Positions 33,447 through 42,536 of a DNA stretch of 64,000 nt are shown here, in pieces. A program made the position numbers and the translations under genes. Below the pieces are notes generated by a model. That model saw nothing but the letters and a program-made list of their open reading frames with translations. It made no database searches and was not told where the DNA came from. Where the stretch lies: assembly GCA_963668495.1 (NCBI GenBank), contig OY764545.1, forward strand, positions 1,860,001-1,924,000. The letters run 5' to 3'. This stretch comes from Oleispirillum sp963668495 (GTDB lineage Bacteria > Pseudomonadota > Alphaproteobacteria > Rhodospirillales > Rhodospirillaceae). Each line of letters opens with the position of its first letter. The stretch's first letter is position 1.

Positions 33447-36400
33447 GTGGTCGGGTTGAACAACACAGTGGCTGGTGTTGCCTCTGGGGATGGTGAAACT
33501 GTGCGTGTGCTTTTGGTGCAGCAGGATCAACTGTCTACAAAGCATATCCACGCGTTCCTGACCGAAGACTTGTCTCGGCCCATTGTGCTTGATTATGCGC
33601 TGGATGTTGCCTCTGCCTTGTTGTTGATGGCGAATACAGATTATCACGCCATTATTCTTGATATGGATTTGCCGGATTGCCGCAATTTGGAAGGGGTTCG
33701 TCGCGTTCTTGCCCACGCCTTGGATACTTCGGTAATTTTGTTGACCGATACCCAAGACGATAAAGTCATTCAGGAAGCCTTAAGGCTTGGTGCTCAGGAT
33801 CATTTGGAAAAGTCCGGTTTAAGTGGTTTGCAATTGCAGAGTGCCGTGTATCAGGCCTTTGCTCGACGTGAGTTTACATCGTCTGAAAATGCCTATGATT
33901 TTGCGCGGCGGCTTTTGCAGTGCTCCAACAACTCAATTCTTGCCATTTCACCGGAAAACCAAGGTGTTGAAACGGTTGAAACCGTTTGGCGGGTCATTGT
34001 TGCCAACCTGAATTCTCGTCGTCTGCTGACGCAGTCTACCCGCGATTTGGAAGGGCAGTATCTGCACCATTTCTTGTCTGAACCTCTGTACGGGATTTTG
34101 GATGAGATGCTGAGCCAAATTCTGAAACAGGGAGAAGTTCGCGGGGCACAGTTTAAATGTCCGCAACAGGGAAAGTGGCTCCAGTTTGATGGTGTTCGGA
34201 CGGCCTTGGGGGTTGTGGTCATCATCACCGATATTACGGCGATCAAGGGTCGTGAAGAAGAGTTGATCGCTGCCCGCGCCGCAGCCCAAAAAATACTGGA
34301 CGAGAAAACGACCATCCTTGCAGCGATGTACGATAAATTGCCGGGGGCGTTGAACCGGGTCATCGGACGTTTGGATGCTGCCGCTGGATATGATGGGCGA
34401 AGAGTAAGTGGCAAGACTGCTCAAACCAATCTGAGTGGAGCCAGAGCCGAGCTTGCAACGCTTTTATCCGATGTGCAGGGCTTGGTATCAAAAGGACCAA
34501 GTGCTGGTTTTGCCTATATGGGGACCAATTATTTTACGGTTCTGGAAATGTCCCCGGATTTATCCGCCGTGGTCAGTGCAGATGATGGCAAGATTCAATT
34601 TATGAACCGGGTTGGTCGAGACATCCTTGGTTACACCGATACCGAGGCTATGGATAAGCTGGCCTTCCATGACTTCGTTCCAGAAGATTATGCGGTGTTG
34701 TTCGAGGACAATATGTTGGCTTTGCGTGCGGAATCTGCACGGGTGCCAATGCATTTGATTCGTAAGGATCGACGGCTTGTGGATGTGGAATTACAGGTCA
34801 TGGCCTGTCCTGCCGCAAATTTGGAAGAGTGGCAGGGACGTGACATGGTTCTGATCTCGGCGGTGGATACCACTCGTCGTAATCGCGCGTCACGCCGAAT
34901 CATTGCACGCGAAGAACAGCTGCGCAAAATCATGGATAACGTGGCCGATGCTATCGTAGTGGTTGATGAGAATGGCAGTATCGAGACCCTGAACAGATCG
35001 ACGGAAACCATGTTTGGTGGATCGGCCCGTGATTTGGTCGGTAAGTCCGTGGGGCGTTTGCTTGTCGGCGGTGAGGGGACATTGCCTTCGCGTCAGTTGG
35101 ATATCTTTTTGCAGGGCGGGTCACCCTCACGAATTTCTGGGTGGCGGCGACAAACTGCGGTGAAAAATAACGGTGACGAATTCCCCATTGAGATAGCGGT
35201 CCGGGACCTTAATCTGGGCGAACGTCATCTGTATATTGGTTTGATCCGTGATATTTCTGAACGTGTCGCATACGAAGAAAACATCCTGTATATGGCGACA
35301 CACGATCTTTTGACCACGCTGTCAAATCGCGCCAACTTCCATGAAGACCTGCGTAAGGCTTTGGAAAAGGCGATCAAGACCGAAGGCCGCTTTGGTCTGA
35401 TGTTCTTTGATCTGGATAGCTTCAAATCCATCAACAATTCCTATGGGCACCTTGTCGGTGACCGGGTGTTGTCTGTGTTTGCCAAGCGGTTGATGCAGTG
35501 CCTTGATAAACGCGCACGTATTGTTGCCAGATTGTCGGCGGATGAATTCGTTGCCTTGATCGAAGAAACCAACGGTGCGGAAGAATTAAAAACGTTGGCC
35601 CTGAATGTCAGTCATGCCATTCAGACACCTGTTATCATTAATCATCACGACATTCGGGTAACGTGCTGTATTGGTATTGCGGAGTATCCTTCTGCCGGAA
35701 ATAATTCCGAGGCTTTGATCCGTAGTGCCGAGTACGCCGTGCGTACGGCGAAGAGCCTTGGTCGTGCCTCCATTCAGGTGTATGACGAAACTCTCAGCAG
35801 CAAATTTATTCGGCGGCAGCGGCTTGAAACTGCCATGGCAACAGCTTTAGAAACCGATCAGTTTACCCTTTACTACCAGCCGAAAATTTCATTAGCCAGC
35901 CGCGAAATCGTTGGGGCTGAGGCGCTGATCCGGTGGAATCACCCCGAATTTGGCTTGGTGTCTCCTGCGGAATTTATTCCCATTGCCGAAGAAACCGGAT
36001 TTATTCGCGAACTGGGCAATTGGGTGCTGGGCCGAGTCTGTAAAAATTTGCGTGATTGGCGGGAAAACGGTGACAGGGTCGTGCCAATTGCGGTGAACTT
36101 GTCTGCGGTTCAATTCCGTGATGCCAATCTGGTGGACCACCTGCGGGAAACGCTGGAGCGCAATCAAGTTGTTCCTGAGTTAATTGAGGTTGAACTGACC
36201 GAAAGTGCCTTGGTCGAAGATGTGGATCAGGCCGTTGATACCCTGCGCAAGCTTAGTAATATCGGGTTGACCATTGCCATTGACGATTTTGGTTCGGGGT
36301 ATTCGTCCTTTGGCTATCTCACGCGTTTTCCCATTGATTGCTTGAAAATTGATCAGGCATTTGTCAGCAACATCCCCTTTAATCAGGATGATATGACCGT

Positions 36401-36596
36401 TGCCCGTGCCATTATCGGTATGGCGAAAAGTCTTGACCTGCAAATCGTGGCTGAAGGTGTGGAAACCAAGGAACAGGCCATGTTCTTGCGAGATCAGGGC
36501 TGTGATCTTGCCCAAGGGTATTATTACAGCCGTCCGCTTCCAGTTGCAGAATTTTTGCATCTAATGGTGCAGGGGATTCCGTCAATTGCCCCGTAG
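33447..36596 (+). CDS. REC-PAS(x3)-GGDEF(degenerate)-EAL signalling protein
   Basis: A 1049-residue cytoplasmic protein with a GTG start. The receiver domain is about 19-140 with phospho-acceptor Asp72 (LDMDLPD), though one acidic-pocket residue is Gln26. Three PAS-like regions follow (about 150-270, 365-485 and 495-610). The GGDEF domain (about 620-775) has SADEF at 697-701 in place of GGDEF and no RxxD inhibitory site, so cyclase activity is unlikely. The EAL domain (about 795-1040) keeps EAL (825-827), 'VELTESALVED', 'DDFGSGYSS', 'LKIDQAF' and 'VAEGVET', so it should cleave c-di-GMP. It is unlinked to a histidine kinase gene here. Confidence 0.92.
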   Translation: MVGLNNTVAGVASGDGETVRVLLVQQDQLSTKHIHAFLTEDLSRPIVLDYALDVASALLLMANTDYHAIILDMDLPDCRNLEGVRRVLAHALDTSVILLTDTQDDKVIQEALRLGAQDHLEKSGLSGLQLQSAVYQAFARREFTSSENAYDFARRLLQCSNNSILAISPENQGVETVETVWRVIVANLNSRRLLTQSTRDLEGQYLHHFLSEPLYGILDEMLSQILKQGEVRGAQFKCPQQGKWLQFDGVRTALGVVVIITDITAIKGREEELIAARAAAQKILDEKTTILAAMYDKLPGALNRVIGRLDAAAGYDGRRVSGKTAQTNLSGARAELATLLSDVQGLVSKGPSAGFAYMGTNYFTVLEMSPDLSAVVSADDGKIQFMNRVGRDILGYTDTEAMDKLAFHDFVPEDYAVLFEDNMLALRAESARVPMHLIRKDRRLVDVELQVMACPAANLEEWQGRDMVLISAVDTTRRNRASRRIIAREEQLRKIMDNVADAIVVVDENGSIETLNRSTETMFGGSARDLVGKSVGRLLVGGEGTLPSRQLDIFLQGGSPSRISGWRRQTAVKNNGDEFPIEIAVRDLNLGERHLYIGLIRDISERVAYEENILYMATHDLLTTLSNRANFHEDLRKALEKAIKTEGRFGLMFFDLDSFKSINNSYGHLVGDRVLSVFAKRLMQCLDKRARIVARLSADEFVALIEETNGAEELKTLALNVSHAIQTPVIINHHDIRVTCCIGIAEYPSAGNNSEALIRSAEYAVRTAKSLGRASIQVYDETLSSKFIRRQRLETAMATALETDQFTLYYQPKISLASREIVGAEALIRWNHPEFGLVSPAEFIPIAEETGFIRELGNWVLGRVCKNLRDWRENGDRVVPIAVNLSAVQFRDANLVDHLRETLERNQVVPELIEVELTESALVEDVDQAVDTLRKLSNIGLTIAIDDFGSGYSSFGYLTRFPIDCLKIDQAFVSNIPFNQDDMTVARAIIGMAKSLDLQIVAEGVETKEQAMFLRDQGCDLAQGYYYSRPLPVAEFLHLMVQGIPSIAP

Positions 36597-36724
36597 CGGA
36601 TAAGAAAATTCCATAAATATTGGTTTTTCTTTTGGTTATGATGAATGGCTTGTGAATTTGCGCAATATGACGCATGTTTGTCAGCTCCAGTTGCGCTAAA
36701 CCAAGAACAGAAGGCCAGTCTTTC

Positions 36725-38314
36725 ATGAGCAGTAACCGCGTTTTCCTATATGACAGTACCTTACGTGATGGAGCCCAGACGCAAGGGGTGGACTTTACAC
36801 CGTCTGACAAGGTTGCCATTGCCAAGGAACTGGATCGTTTGGGGGTGGATTACATTGAAGGTGGTTGGCCCGGAGCCAATGCGACGGATGATGCTTTTTT
36901 TGCCGCTCCACCAGAATTGACTGCCTCTAAGCTTGCAGTTTTTGGTATGACGCGCCGCGCAGGGCGAAGCGCGGAGAATGATCCGGGGTTTCAGTCGCTG
37001 TTTTCCACTTCGGCGCAGGTAGTGACTCTTGTTGGTAAGGTGTGGGATCAGCAGGTTAAGCTGGCACTTGGGGTCGAACTGACAGAAAACCTACGCATGA
37101 TCGGCGAAAGCATCAAGTCCGGGACCGAGCGGGTCGCAGAAATGATGTTTGACGCAGAGCACTTTTTTGATGGCTATAAAGCCAACCCTGATTATGCACT
37201 TTCCTGTCTGGAGGAAGCTTATCAGGCTGGTGCACGCTGGGTTGTGTTGTGTGATACCAATGGCGGAACTTTGCCATATGAAGTGGCTGACATCGTTGCC
37301 GAGGTCTGTAAGCGCATTCCCGGTGAACACGTTGGTATTCACTGCCATAATGATACGGGCAATGCGGTGGCGAATTCCCTGACGGCGGTTATGGCAGGTG
37401 CGCGGCAAATTCAGGGTACTTTGAACGGTTTGGGTGAGCGGTGTGGTAATGCCAATTTGGTATCAGTTATCCCGACCCTGATGCTGAAAATGGGCATGAT
37501 AACCGGGCTTGGTGATGACAGTCTACGCCATTTGAAAGCCGCATCCAATATGTTGGATGAGCGTTTGAATCGCGCGCCTGATCGTCATGCGCCTTATGTG
37601 GGGGCCAGTGCATTCGCACATAAAGGTGGGCTGCATGCGTCCGCTGTGGCGAAAGACCCCTCATGTTATGAACATATCGACCCGGAAACCGTTGGCAATG
37701 TTCGGCATGTGGTCGTGTCAGACCAATCGGGACGATCCAACATCTTGGCGCGGTTGACCAGCGCGGATGTCCCATTTGACCCCAAAGATCCGCGCATTGC
37801 CGATCTGCTGGAGGATGTCAAATCCAAGGAAGCAAATGGCCTGACTTACGATGGTGCCGACGCAAGTTTTGAGCTTTTGGCGCGCCGTCGTTTAGGAGAA
37901 GTGCCGGATTTCTTCGAAGTTCATTCATTCCGTGTGATTGATGAACGGCGGTATAATGCCAAGGGCAACCTTGTCCATGTGTCTGAGGCAACAGCCCGGG
38001 TCATCGTCAATGAAACGTATTCGATGGAGGCCGGGGAAGGGCATGGACCTGTCAACGCCCTTGATGCTGCACTCAGAAAAGTGTTGGTTCCGGCGTTCCC
38101 AGCCCTTGAGCGTCTGGTCTTGGTTGATTATAAGGTGCGCATCATGGCGCCGGAACGTGGAACTGCTGCGGTCACACGAGTAATGATCGAAAGTAAGGAC
38201 TGTGCAACCGGGCACCGTTGGACGACGGTAGGTGTGTCTGAGGATATTATTGATGCCTCCTTTAATGCGCTGCATGACAGTTTTATATATTTCCTTATGA
38301 AAGCAGCGTCTTAG
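36725..38314 (+). CDS. cimA: (R)-citramalate synthase
   Basis: A 529-residue HMGL-like enzyme condensing pyruvate and acetyl-CoA to citramalate, a threonine-independent route to isoleucine. The N-terminal 'LYDSTLRDGAQTQGVDF' and 'HCHNDTGNAVANSL' metal-binding segments, and the C-terminal LeuA dimer domain, match the CimA branch (TIGR00977) rather than LeuA. The start at 36725 is the first with the correct N-terminus; GAAGG lies about ten bases upstream. The next gene begins five bases after its stop. Confidence 0.9.
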   Translation: MSSNRVFLYDSTLRDGAQTQGVDFTPSDKVAIAKELDRLGVDYIEGGWPGANATDDAFFAAPPELTASKLAVFGMTRRAGRSAENDPGFQSLFSTSAQVVTLVGKVWDQQVKLALGVELTENLRMIGESIKSGTERVAEMMFDAEHFFDGYKANPDYALSCLEEAYQAGARWVVLCDTNGGTLPYEVADIVAEVCKRIPGEHVGIHCHNDTGNAVANSLTAVMAGARQIQGTLNGLGERCGNANLVSVIPTLMLKMGMITGLGDDSLRHLKAASNMLDERLNRAPDRHAPYVGASAFAHKGGLHASAVAKDPSCYEHIDPETVGNVRHVVVSDQSGRSNILARLTSADVPFDPKDPRIADLLEDVKSKEANGLTYDGADASFELLARRRLGEVPDFFEVHSFRVIDERRYNAKGNLVHVSEATARVIVNETYSMEAGEGHGPVNALDAALRKVLVPAFPALERLVLVDYKVRIMAPERGTAAVTRVMIESKDCATGHRWTTVGVSEDIIDASFNALHDSFIYFLMKAAS

Positions 38315-38318
38315 AAAA

Positions 38319-39584
38319 ATGGCAGGAACAGATTCATCGCGCGGAATGTCTGATACCGTGACGACCAAAGTCGCACCCAAAATGCTTTTGGTGCGCCCGC
38401 AACTGGCGGAAAATGTCGGTATGGTGGCTCGGGCAATGCTTAATTGCGGGCTATCTGACTTGCGTATTGTTGACCCACGCGAAGACCATTTGGCACCAAA
38501 AGCGATTTCGGCAAGTTCCGGCGCGCATGTTGTGCTTGAACAGGCGCAACTGTTCGACAGCACGCGCAAGGCCGTTGCCGACGCCAATTTCGTGCTTGCC
38601 ACTACGGCCCGGCGCCGGGAGCAGGTGAAGCCGGTGATGACGCCGCGCCGCGCCGCTGCGGAAGTTCGTGCCCGGATTGACCGTGGTGAAACTGTGGTGA
38701 TTTTGTTCGGGCAGGAGCGAACCGGGCTGGACAATGATGATGTGTCCATTGCCGATGCCATTTGTGAAGTGCCGCTGAACCCGGCGTATTGCTCGCTGAA
38801 CCTGGCGCAAGCAGTATTACTGATGGGGTACGAATGGTTTCAGTCCGGTGTGGATGTACCGGATTATGAATTAACTCTGAATGATACGTTTCCTGCAACG
38901 CGTGATGAAGTCCTGAACCTTTATGCCCATATGGAACGGGAACTGGAGCTGTGTGGTTTCTTGCGGGTCGAGGAAAAACGCCCGACGATGGTGCGAAACC
39001 TGCGCAGCCTTTACAATCGGGCACAGCTGACGGATCAGGACGTTCGGACGCTGCATGGTATGCTGACCGAATTGAGCCATGGGAATATTCGGCGGGCACG
39101 GAAGCTTGGCATTGATGTTGCTGCATTACGTTCCAGTACGCCGTCCCCGATGCCGCTGTATACGTCTCAGCCTTTGTTCGACAGCACATTTCGGGATACC
39201 TTGAATGCGCTGGTTCTGGCTGATGATCGGCAGAGCATCGTGACGGATGATACGGTCCCCATGGAGGCAGTCGATCAGATCTTGGAAGTTGCGTTTGCCG
39301 AGGCATCCGAGGCCTTTGGCTGTCAGCGTTTGCCGCAAGAGGGCGGGGACATCAAACTGCTGTTGACTTGTGCTGATCAGGTGGTGCCTGAACGGGAATT
39401 GGGCGGTATTCTTCAAACAATCCGTTTGTTGGCGCGTGCGCGTGGATTGGTGCTGACTGAGCTTGATGGGGCGGAAAGCTTCGTATCGGATGGTCAAGTT
39501 CCCGTTGCCTTCTTATCCATTGCCAAACCTCAAGCCGAACCGCCGGATATGCAGGCGATGATTGCTAAGGGGCGCAAAATATAA
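38319..39584 (+). CDS. TrmJ-like SPOUT RNA methyltransferase with long C-terminal extension
   Basis: A 421-residue protein (an ATG at 38346 is an alternative start). Residues about 15-175 are a SpoU/TrmJ domain with the knot motifs 'NVGMVARAMLNCG', 'ILFGQERTGLDNDD' and 'NPAYCSLNLAQAV'. TrmJ methylates the ribose of residue 32 of tRNA. TrmJ proper is about 250 residues; here about 155 more follow, with no family I recognise. The gene is five bases after cimA, so probably co-transcribed. Confidence 0.82.
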   Translation: MAGTDSSRGMSDTVTTKVAPKMLLVRPQLAENVGMVARAMLNCGLSDLRIVDPREDHLAPKAISASSGAHVVLEQAQLFDSTRKAVADANFVLATTARRREQVKPVMTPRRAAAEVRARIDRGETVVILFGQERTGLDNDDVSIADAICEVPLNPAYCSLNLAQAVLLMGYEWFQSGVDVPDYELTLNDTFPATRDEVLNLYAHMERELELCGFLRVEEKRPTMVRNLRSLYNRAQLTDQDVRTLHGMLTELSHGNIRRARKLGIDVAALRSSTPSPMPLYTSQPLFDSTFRDTLNALVLADDRQSIVTDDTVPMEAVDQILEVAFAEASEAFGCQRLPQEGGDIKLLLTCADQVVPERELGGILQTIRLLARARGLVLTELDGAESFVSDGQVPVAFLSIAKPQAEPPDMQAMIAKGRKI

Positions 39585-39619
39585 TTCGGCATAAAACGCC
39601 GATTTCTGCGGGTTTCGTC

Positions 39620-39647
39620 TTGACTTCTGTGCTGTCACGGCTAAATT
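39620..39647 (+). promoter_or_regulatory. Sigma-70 promoter of rpsD
   Basis: TTGACT (39620-39625) and TAAATT (39642-39647) are 16 bases apart. About 100 bases of leader follow, including a GC-rich fold with GGCC/GGCC and GGCG/CGCC pairs around 39673-39703, which could be the S4 autoregulatory site. Confidence 0.6.
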
Positions 39648-39760
39648 ACCGCACCTGACTTCCGGGAATGTTGGCCGGAGGCGTGTTTGCGCGCCTGTGG
39701 CCACATCGGTGAAACCGAAATACCGGGACAACAAAAAACAAACTTATGTAAGGACTTAAG

Positions 39761-40375
39761 ATGTCTAAACGTCATTCCAGTAAGTACAAAATTGACCGCC
39801 GCCTTGGCGTTAACCTTTGGGGTCGCGCAAAAAGCCCGATCAACAAACGCGAATATGGCCCGGGCCAACACGGTCAACGTCGTCGTAAACCGACCGATTT
39901 CGGTACGCAGTTGATGGCGAAACAAAAGCTGAAAGGCTACTACGCAAACATTTCCGAACGTCAGTTCCGTCGCTACTATGCTGAAGCTGACCGTCGTCAA
40001 GGTGATACGGGCGAAAACCTGATCGGTATTTTGGAATGCCGTCTGGACGCCATCGTGTACCGCATGAAATTTGTGCCGACCATGTTCGCCTCCCGTCAGG
40101 TGATCAACCACGGTCACATCAAAGTGAACGGTAAACACGTCAACATTCCGTCCTATATGGTAAAACCGGGTGACATTGTGGAAGTAAAAGATTCTTCCAA
40201 ACAAATGGCTCTGATCCTTGAAGCGATTGAATCCCCGGAACGTGACATCCCGGAATACATGGAAGTGGATCACAAAGGCCTGAAAGGTCAGTTCATCCGC
40301 GTTCCGCAGCTGTCCGATGTTCCGTACCCGACTTCCATGGAACCGAACCTCGTGGTCGAATTCTACAGCCGTTAA
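39761..40375 (+). CDS. rpsD: 30S ribosomal protein S4
   Basis: A 204-residue primary 16S rRNA-binding protein. 'SKYKIDRRLGVNLWGR', 'YGPGQHGQRRRK' and the S4 RNA-binding domain 'RLDAIVYRMKF...ASRQVINHGHIKVNGKHVNIPSYMVKPGD' are canonical. Codon use is strongly biased to preferred codons. TAAGGA precedes the ATG. It is monocistronic, between its own promoter and a strong terminator. Confidence 0.98.
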   Translation: MSKRHSSKYKIDRRLGVNLWGRAKSPINKREYGPGQHGQRRRKPTDFGTQLMAKQKLKGYYANISERQFRRYYAEADRRQGDTGENLIGILECRLDAIVYRMKFVPTMFASRQVINHGHIKVNGKHVNIPSYMVKPGDIVEVKDSSKQMALILEAIESPERDIPEYMEVDHKGLKGQFIRVPQLSDVPYPTSMEPNLVVEFYSR

Positions 40376-40401
40376 TCGGCGCCGAATTCCAAACGTATTA
40401 C

Positions 40402-40431
40402 AAAAAAGCGCGGATTATTCCGCGCTTTTTT
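40402..40431. terminator. Bidirectional terminator after rpsD
   Basis: A 12-bp perfect stem AAAAAAGCGCGG / CCGCGCTTTTTT with a 6-base loop. The flanking A- and T-runs let it work both ways, for rpsD and for the convergent glycosyltransferase gene. Confidence 0.95.
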
Positions 40432-40454
40432 GTGCGTGAAAGTTCGCCTATGCC

Positions 40455-41243
40455 TTAACCCCGGATCTCTTTGGCTATTTGCTCAACGTAGGCAAGCCTT
40501 TCTTCCAGTTCATTTATGATGTTGGCGCTGGGGGTGAATTCTTCCTTACTGCTATCCCACTGCTCGATCGGTGTGTTGAATTTTACTTTTTGACGATCAA
40601 GTGAATTCCCAGAACTGAAATGAATAAGCACGGTCTTTTCAGGAATTAGCCTCCCGAAAACCAGTTTTTCCAGCACCAAACGGTAAAAACTGTCTTCCGT
40701 ACTCATAGAGCGAAAATCCGGGTGTGAAGGGAAGCCGCCAGACAGTTCGTGCCAGACTTTGCGTACGCACAAATTCATTACGGTGCGGCGGTCAAGCGAT
40801 GGCTCCCAGCTTGAATGAATTGGGACATCCAATTGCCGTTCGGTCCAGACGTATCCGATGCTGCGGTCCGTGTGTAATGCGTGTACGCATAGGCCCAAAT
40901 GCCGGGGCAGGAATTCATCATCCGCATCCAGAAAGCATAGGTAAGGTGCTGTGGCGTGCCTTGTCCCTTCTTGTCGGGCGCGTCCTGCTCCCTGATTGCT
41001 GCGTCCCAGTATCCCCTTAAATGAGATGAACGGTTGGGTCACTGAGTTTTGCAGGTCGGTGATTGCGTTGGCTGTGTGATCGCTGGAGCCATCATCGACG
41101 GCAATAATCTCTGTGATGAGTGAAATACCCATACTCTCACGAGCATGCACCGTGCTGCGAATGATGCTGTTAATGGATGCGTGTAATGTGTCGCCGCAAT
41201 TGTAGCACGGCAGTACAACTGAAACGCGGATGCTCTGAGCCAT
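40455..41243 (-). CDS. Family 2 glycosyltransferase
   Basis: A 262-residue cytosolic GT-A enzyme. 'VSVVLPCYNCGDTLHASINSII' and 'AVDDGSSDHTANAI' are the nucleotide-sugar-binding start, and 'FLDADDEFLP' holds the DxD metal site. No TM helix is seen. The sugar and acceptor cannot be told from the sequence. It lies alone, with no polysaccharide cluster nearby. Confidence 0.88.
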   Translation of the reverse strand: MAQSIRVSVVLPCYNCGDTLHASINSIIRSTVHARESMGISLITEIIAVDDGSSDHTANAITDLQNSVTQPFISFKGILGRSNQGAGRARQEGTRHATAPYLCFLDADDEFLPRHLGLCVHALHTDRSIGYVWTERQLDVPIHSSWEPSLDRRTVMNLCVRKVWHELSGGFPSHPDFRSMSTEDSFYRLVLEKLVFGRLIPEKTVLIHFSSGNSLDRQKVKFNTPIEQWDSSKEEFTPSANIINELEERLAYVEQIAKEIRG

Positions 41244-41360
41244 GGCTACCCCGGTAATAGATCATTACTCAATTCGAACAGAATTAATTGAAGAAATATA
41301 GGGCGTAGTGTGGCAACATATCTGTGTCTCTAGTGTCGCAGTTTCAACTGGAGGGGGCGT

Positions 41361-42194
41361 ATGTATCAGATTCGACCTTCCCTATGCCGAACAACCGGAC
41401 GTGATACCGTCGATAGTATTTTGGATGCGCTGGCAGAAATTGTCCCACGTCCCATGTGGCTGCTACGCTCTGCTGTATTGCCTGCCTGTGTCGTCGCCGG
41501 CATTGGCTTTATCCAAAATCAGCCGATTGCGTCGGACTGGGGTGAAGCGATCTGGTGGATTGCGTTGACTTGGCTGTTGCAGGCCGTTGCCTTTATCCCT
41601 TGTGTACTGGCATGGAGCCGGATTGGCTTTTGTTCCGTGGCTGATGCCCCGGCCTTTCGTCTGTCCAGTTATCGAGGCGTGTTGAGGGGGCTCGACTTGA
41701 TCGCGCTTTGTCTGTTGACGGTTTTTGCTCTTGCTGTATCGGTGGATCTTGCCTTAAGGGCGGCAACTGAAACAGGGGAAGCCGTTTTTCCTGCGCGCTG
41801 GATTTTGGTCTTTGCTGCTGCGGTTGTGATAATGCCAACGCTGATACTTGGTGGCATGCGTCTGTTGATAACCTTACCTGCTGCGGCTTTGGGTTGGTAT
41901 ATGTCCTATGCGGATGCGTTGCTGTTGACGCGGGAACGGTCAGGCTGGTTGGCTGGAATTGGTGTAGCTTTTGTCTGCATGTTTCCGCTTACATGGCAGG
42001 GTGTTGCGGGGCTAAGGGGTGTTGCACTGGCAAATTTTCCCTCTATCCCCGATGTGGTTTGGCCGTGGGTCAGCTTCCTGTCGACGGTGTTGCTATGTGC
42101 CGTTGCTGGACATGGTTTGGGGCAGGTCTTGCGGCGTTTGCTGGATGGTATTCCTGAAGAAGAAAATAGCGAACCGCAGGATTTAGCCTTGTAA
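41361..42194 (+). CDS. Multi-pass membrane protein of unknown function
   Basis: A 277-residue protein with about six or seven TM helices (roughly 32-50, 64-84, 113-133, 148-166, 168-186, 197-215 and 234-254) and an acidic tail. GGAGGGGG precedes the ATG. I do not recognise a family. Its 3' end overlaps the convergent glutaredoxin-like gene by 12 bases. Confidence 0.65.
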   Translation: MYQIRPSLCRTTGRDTVDSILDALAEIVPRPMWLLRSAVLPACVVAGIGFIQNQPIASDWGEAIWWIALTWLLQAVAFIPCVLAWSRIGFCSVADAPAFRLSSYRGVLRGLDLIALCLLTVFALAVSVDLALRAATETGEAVFPARWILVFAAAVVIMPTLILGGMRLLITLPAAALGWYMSYADALLLTRERSGWLAGIGVAFVCMFPLTWQGVAGLRGVALANFPSIPDVVWPWVSFLSTVLLCAVAGHGLGQVLRRLLDGIPEEENSEPQDLAL

Positions 42195-42515
42195 TAATCC
42201 TGCTTCAACCAAGTAGCGCTGCAATTCACCGGTTTTGATCGCGGTGCGCAAAGCGATTCCTGCACCGATGAAGCGGCCCTGAATATATAGCTGCGGCAGC
42301 TCGTTTGTTCCATTCAGGTAGGTTAGGCCTTCGTGTAAGTCTGGTTCATCACGAAGGTTAAAACTGCTGGTTTTCAATCCAGCCAACGCCAAAAATTGCG
42401 CGACAGTCGCCGATGCTCCGTCATGGGGAAACATCGGCGTGCCCTCCATAAACAGAACAATCGGAGAATTTGTTATATCCGCACGAATGCGGACCAAGGC
42501 CGGATGTTCGCTCAT
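42183..42515 (-). CDS. Monothiol glutaredoxin (Grx4)-like protein lacking all cysteines
   Basis: A 110-residue protein with the Grx4 fold: 'SPIVLFMEGTPMFP', then 'LPQLYIQGRFIGAG' and 'GELQRYLVEAGLL'. The CGFS site that binds a [2Fe-2S] cluster with glutathione and BolA is replaced by HDGAS (31-35), with Asp32 at the cysteine position. The protein has no cysteine, and the KG(T/S)P lysine is Glu24. It lies downstream of purL, where alphaproteobacteria usually have bolA-grxD, but bolA is missing. It cannot act as a normal Grx4; a scaffold role, a changed ligand set or decay are possible. Confidence 0.8.
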   Translation of the reverse strand: MSEHPALVRIRADITNSPIVLFMEGTPMFPHDGASATVAQFLALAGLKTSSFNLRDEPDLHEGLTYLNGTNELPQLYIQGRFIGAGIALRTAIKTGELQRYLVEAGLLQG

Positions 42516-42536
42516 TTGGGTTTTATGTCCTCGTAC

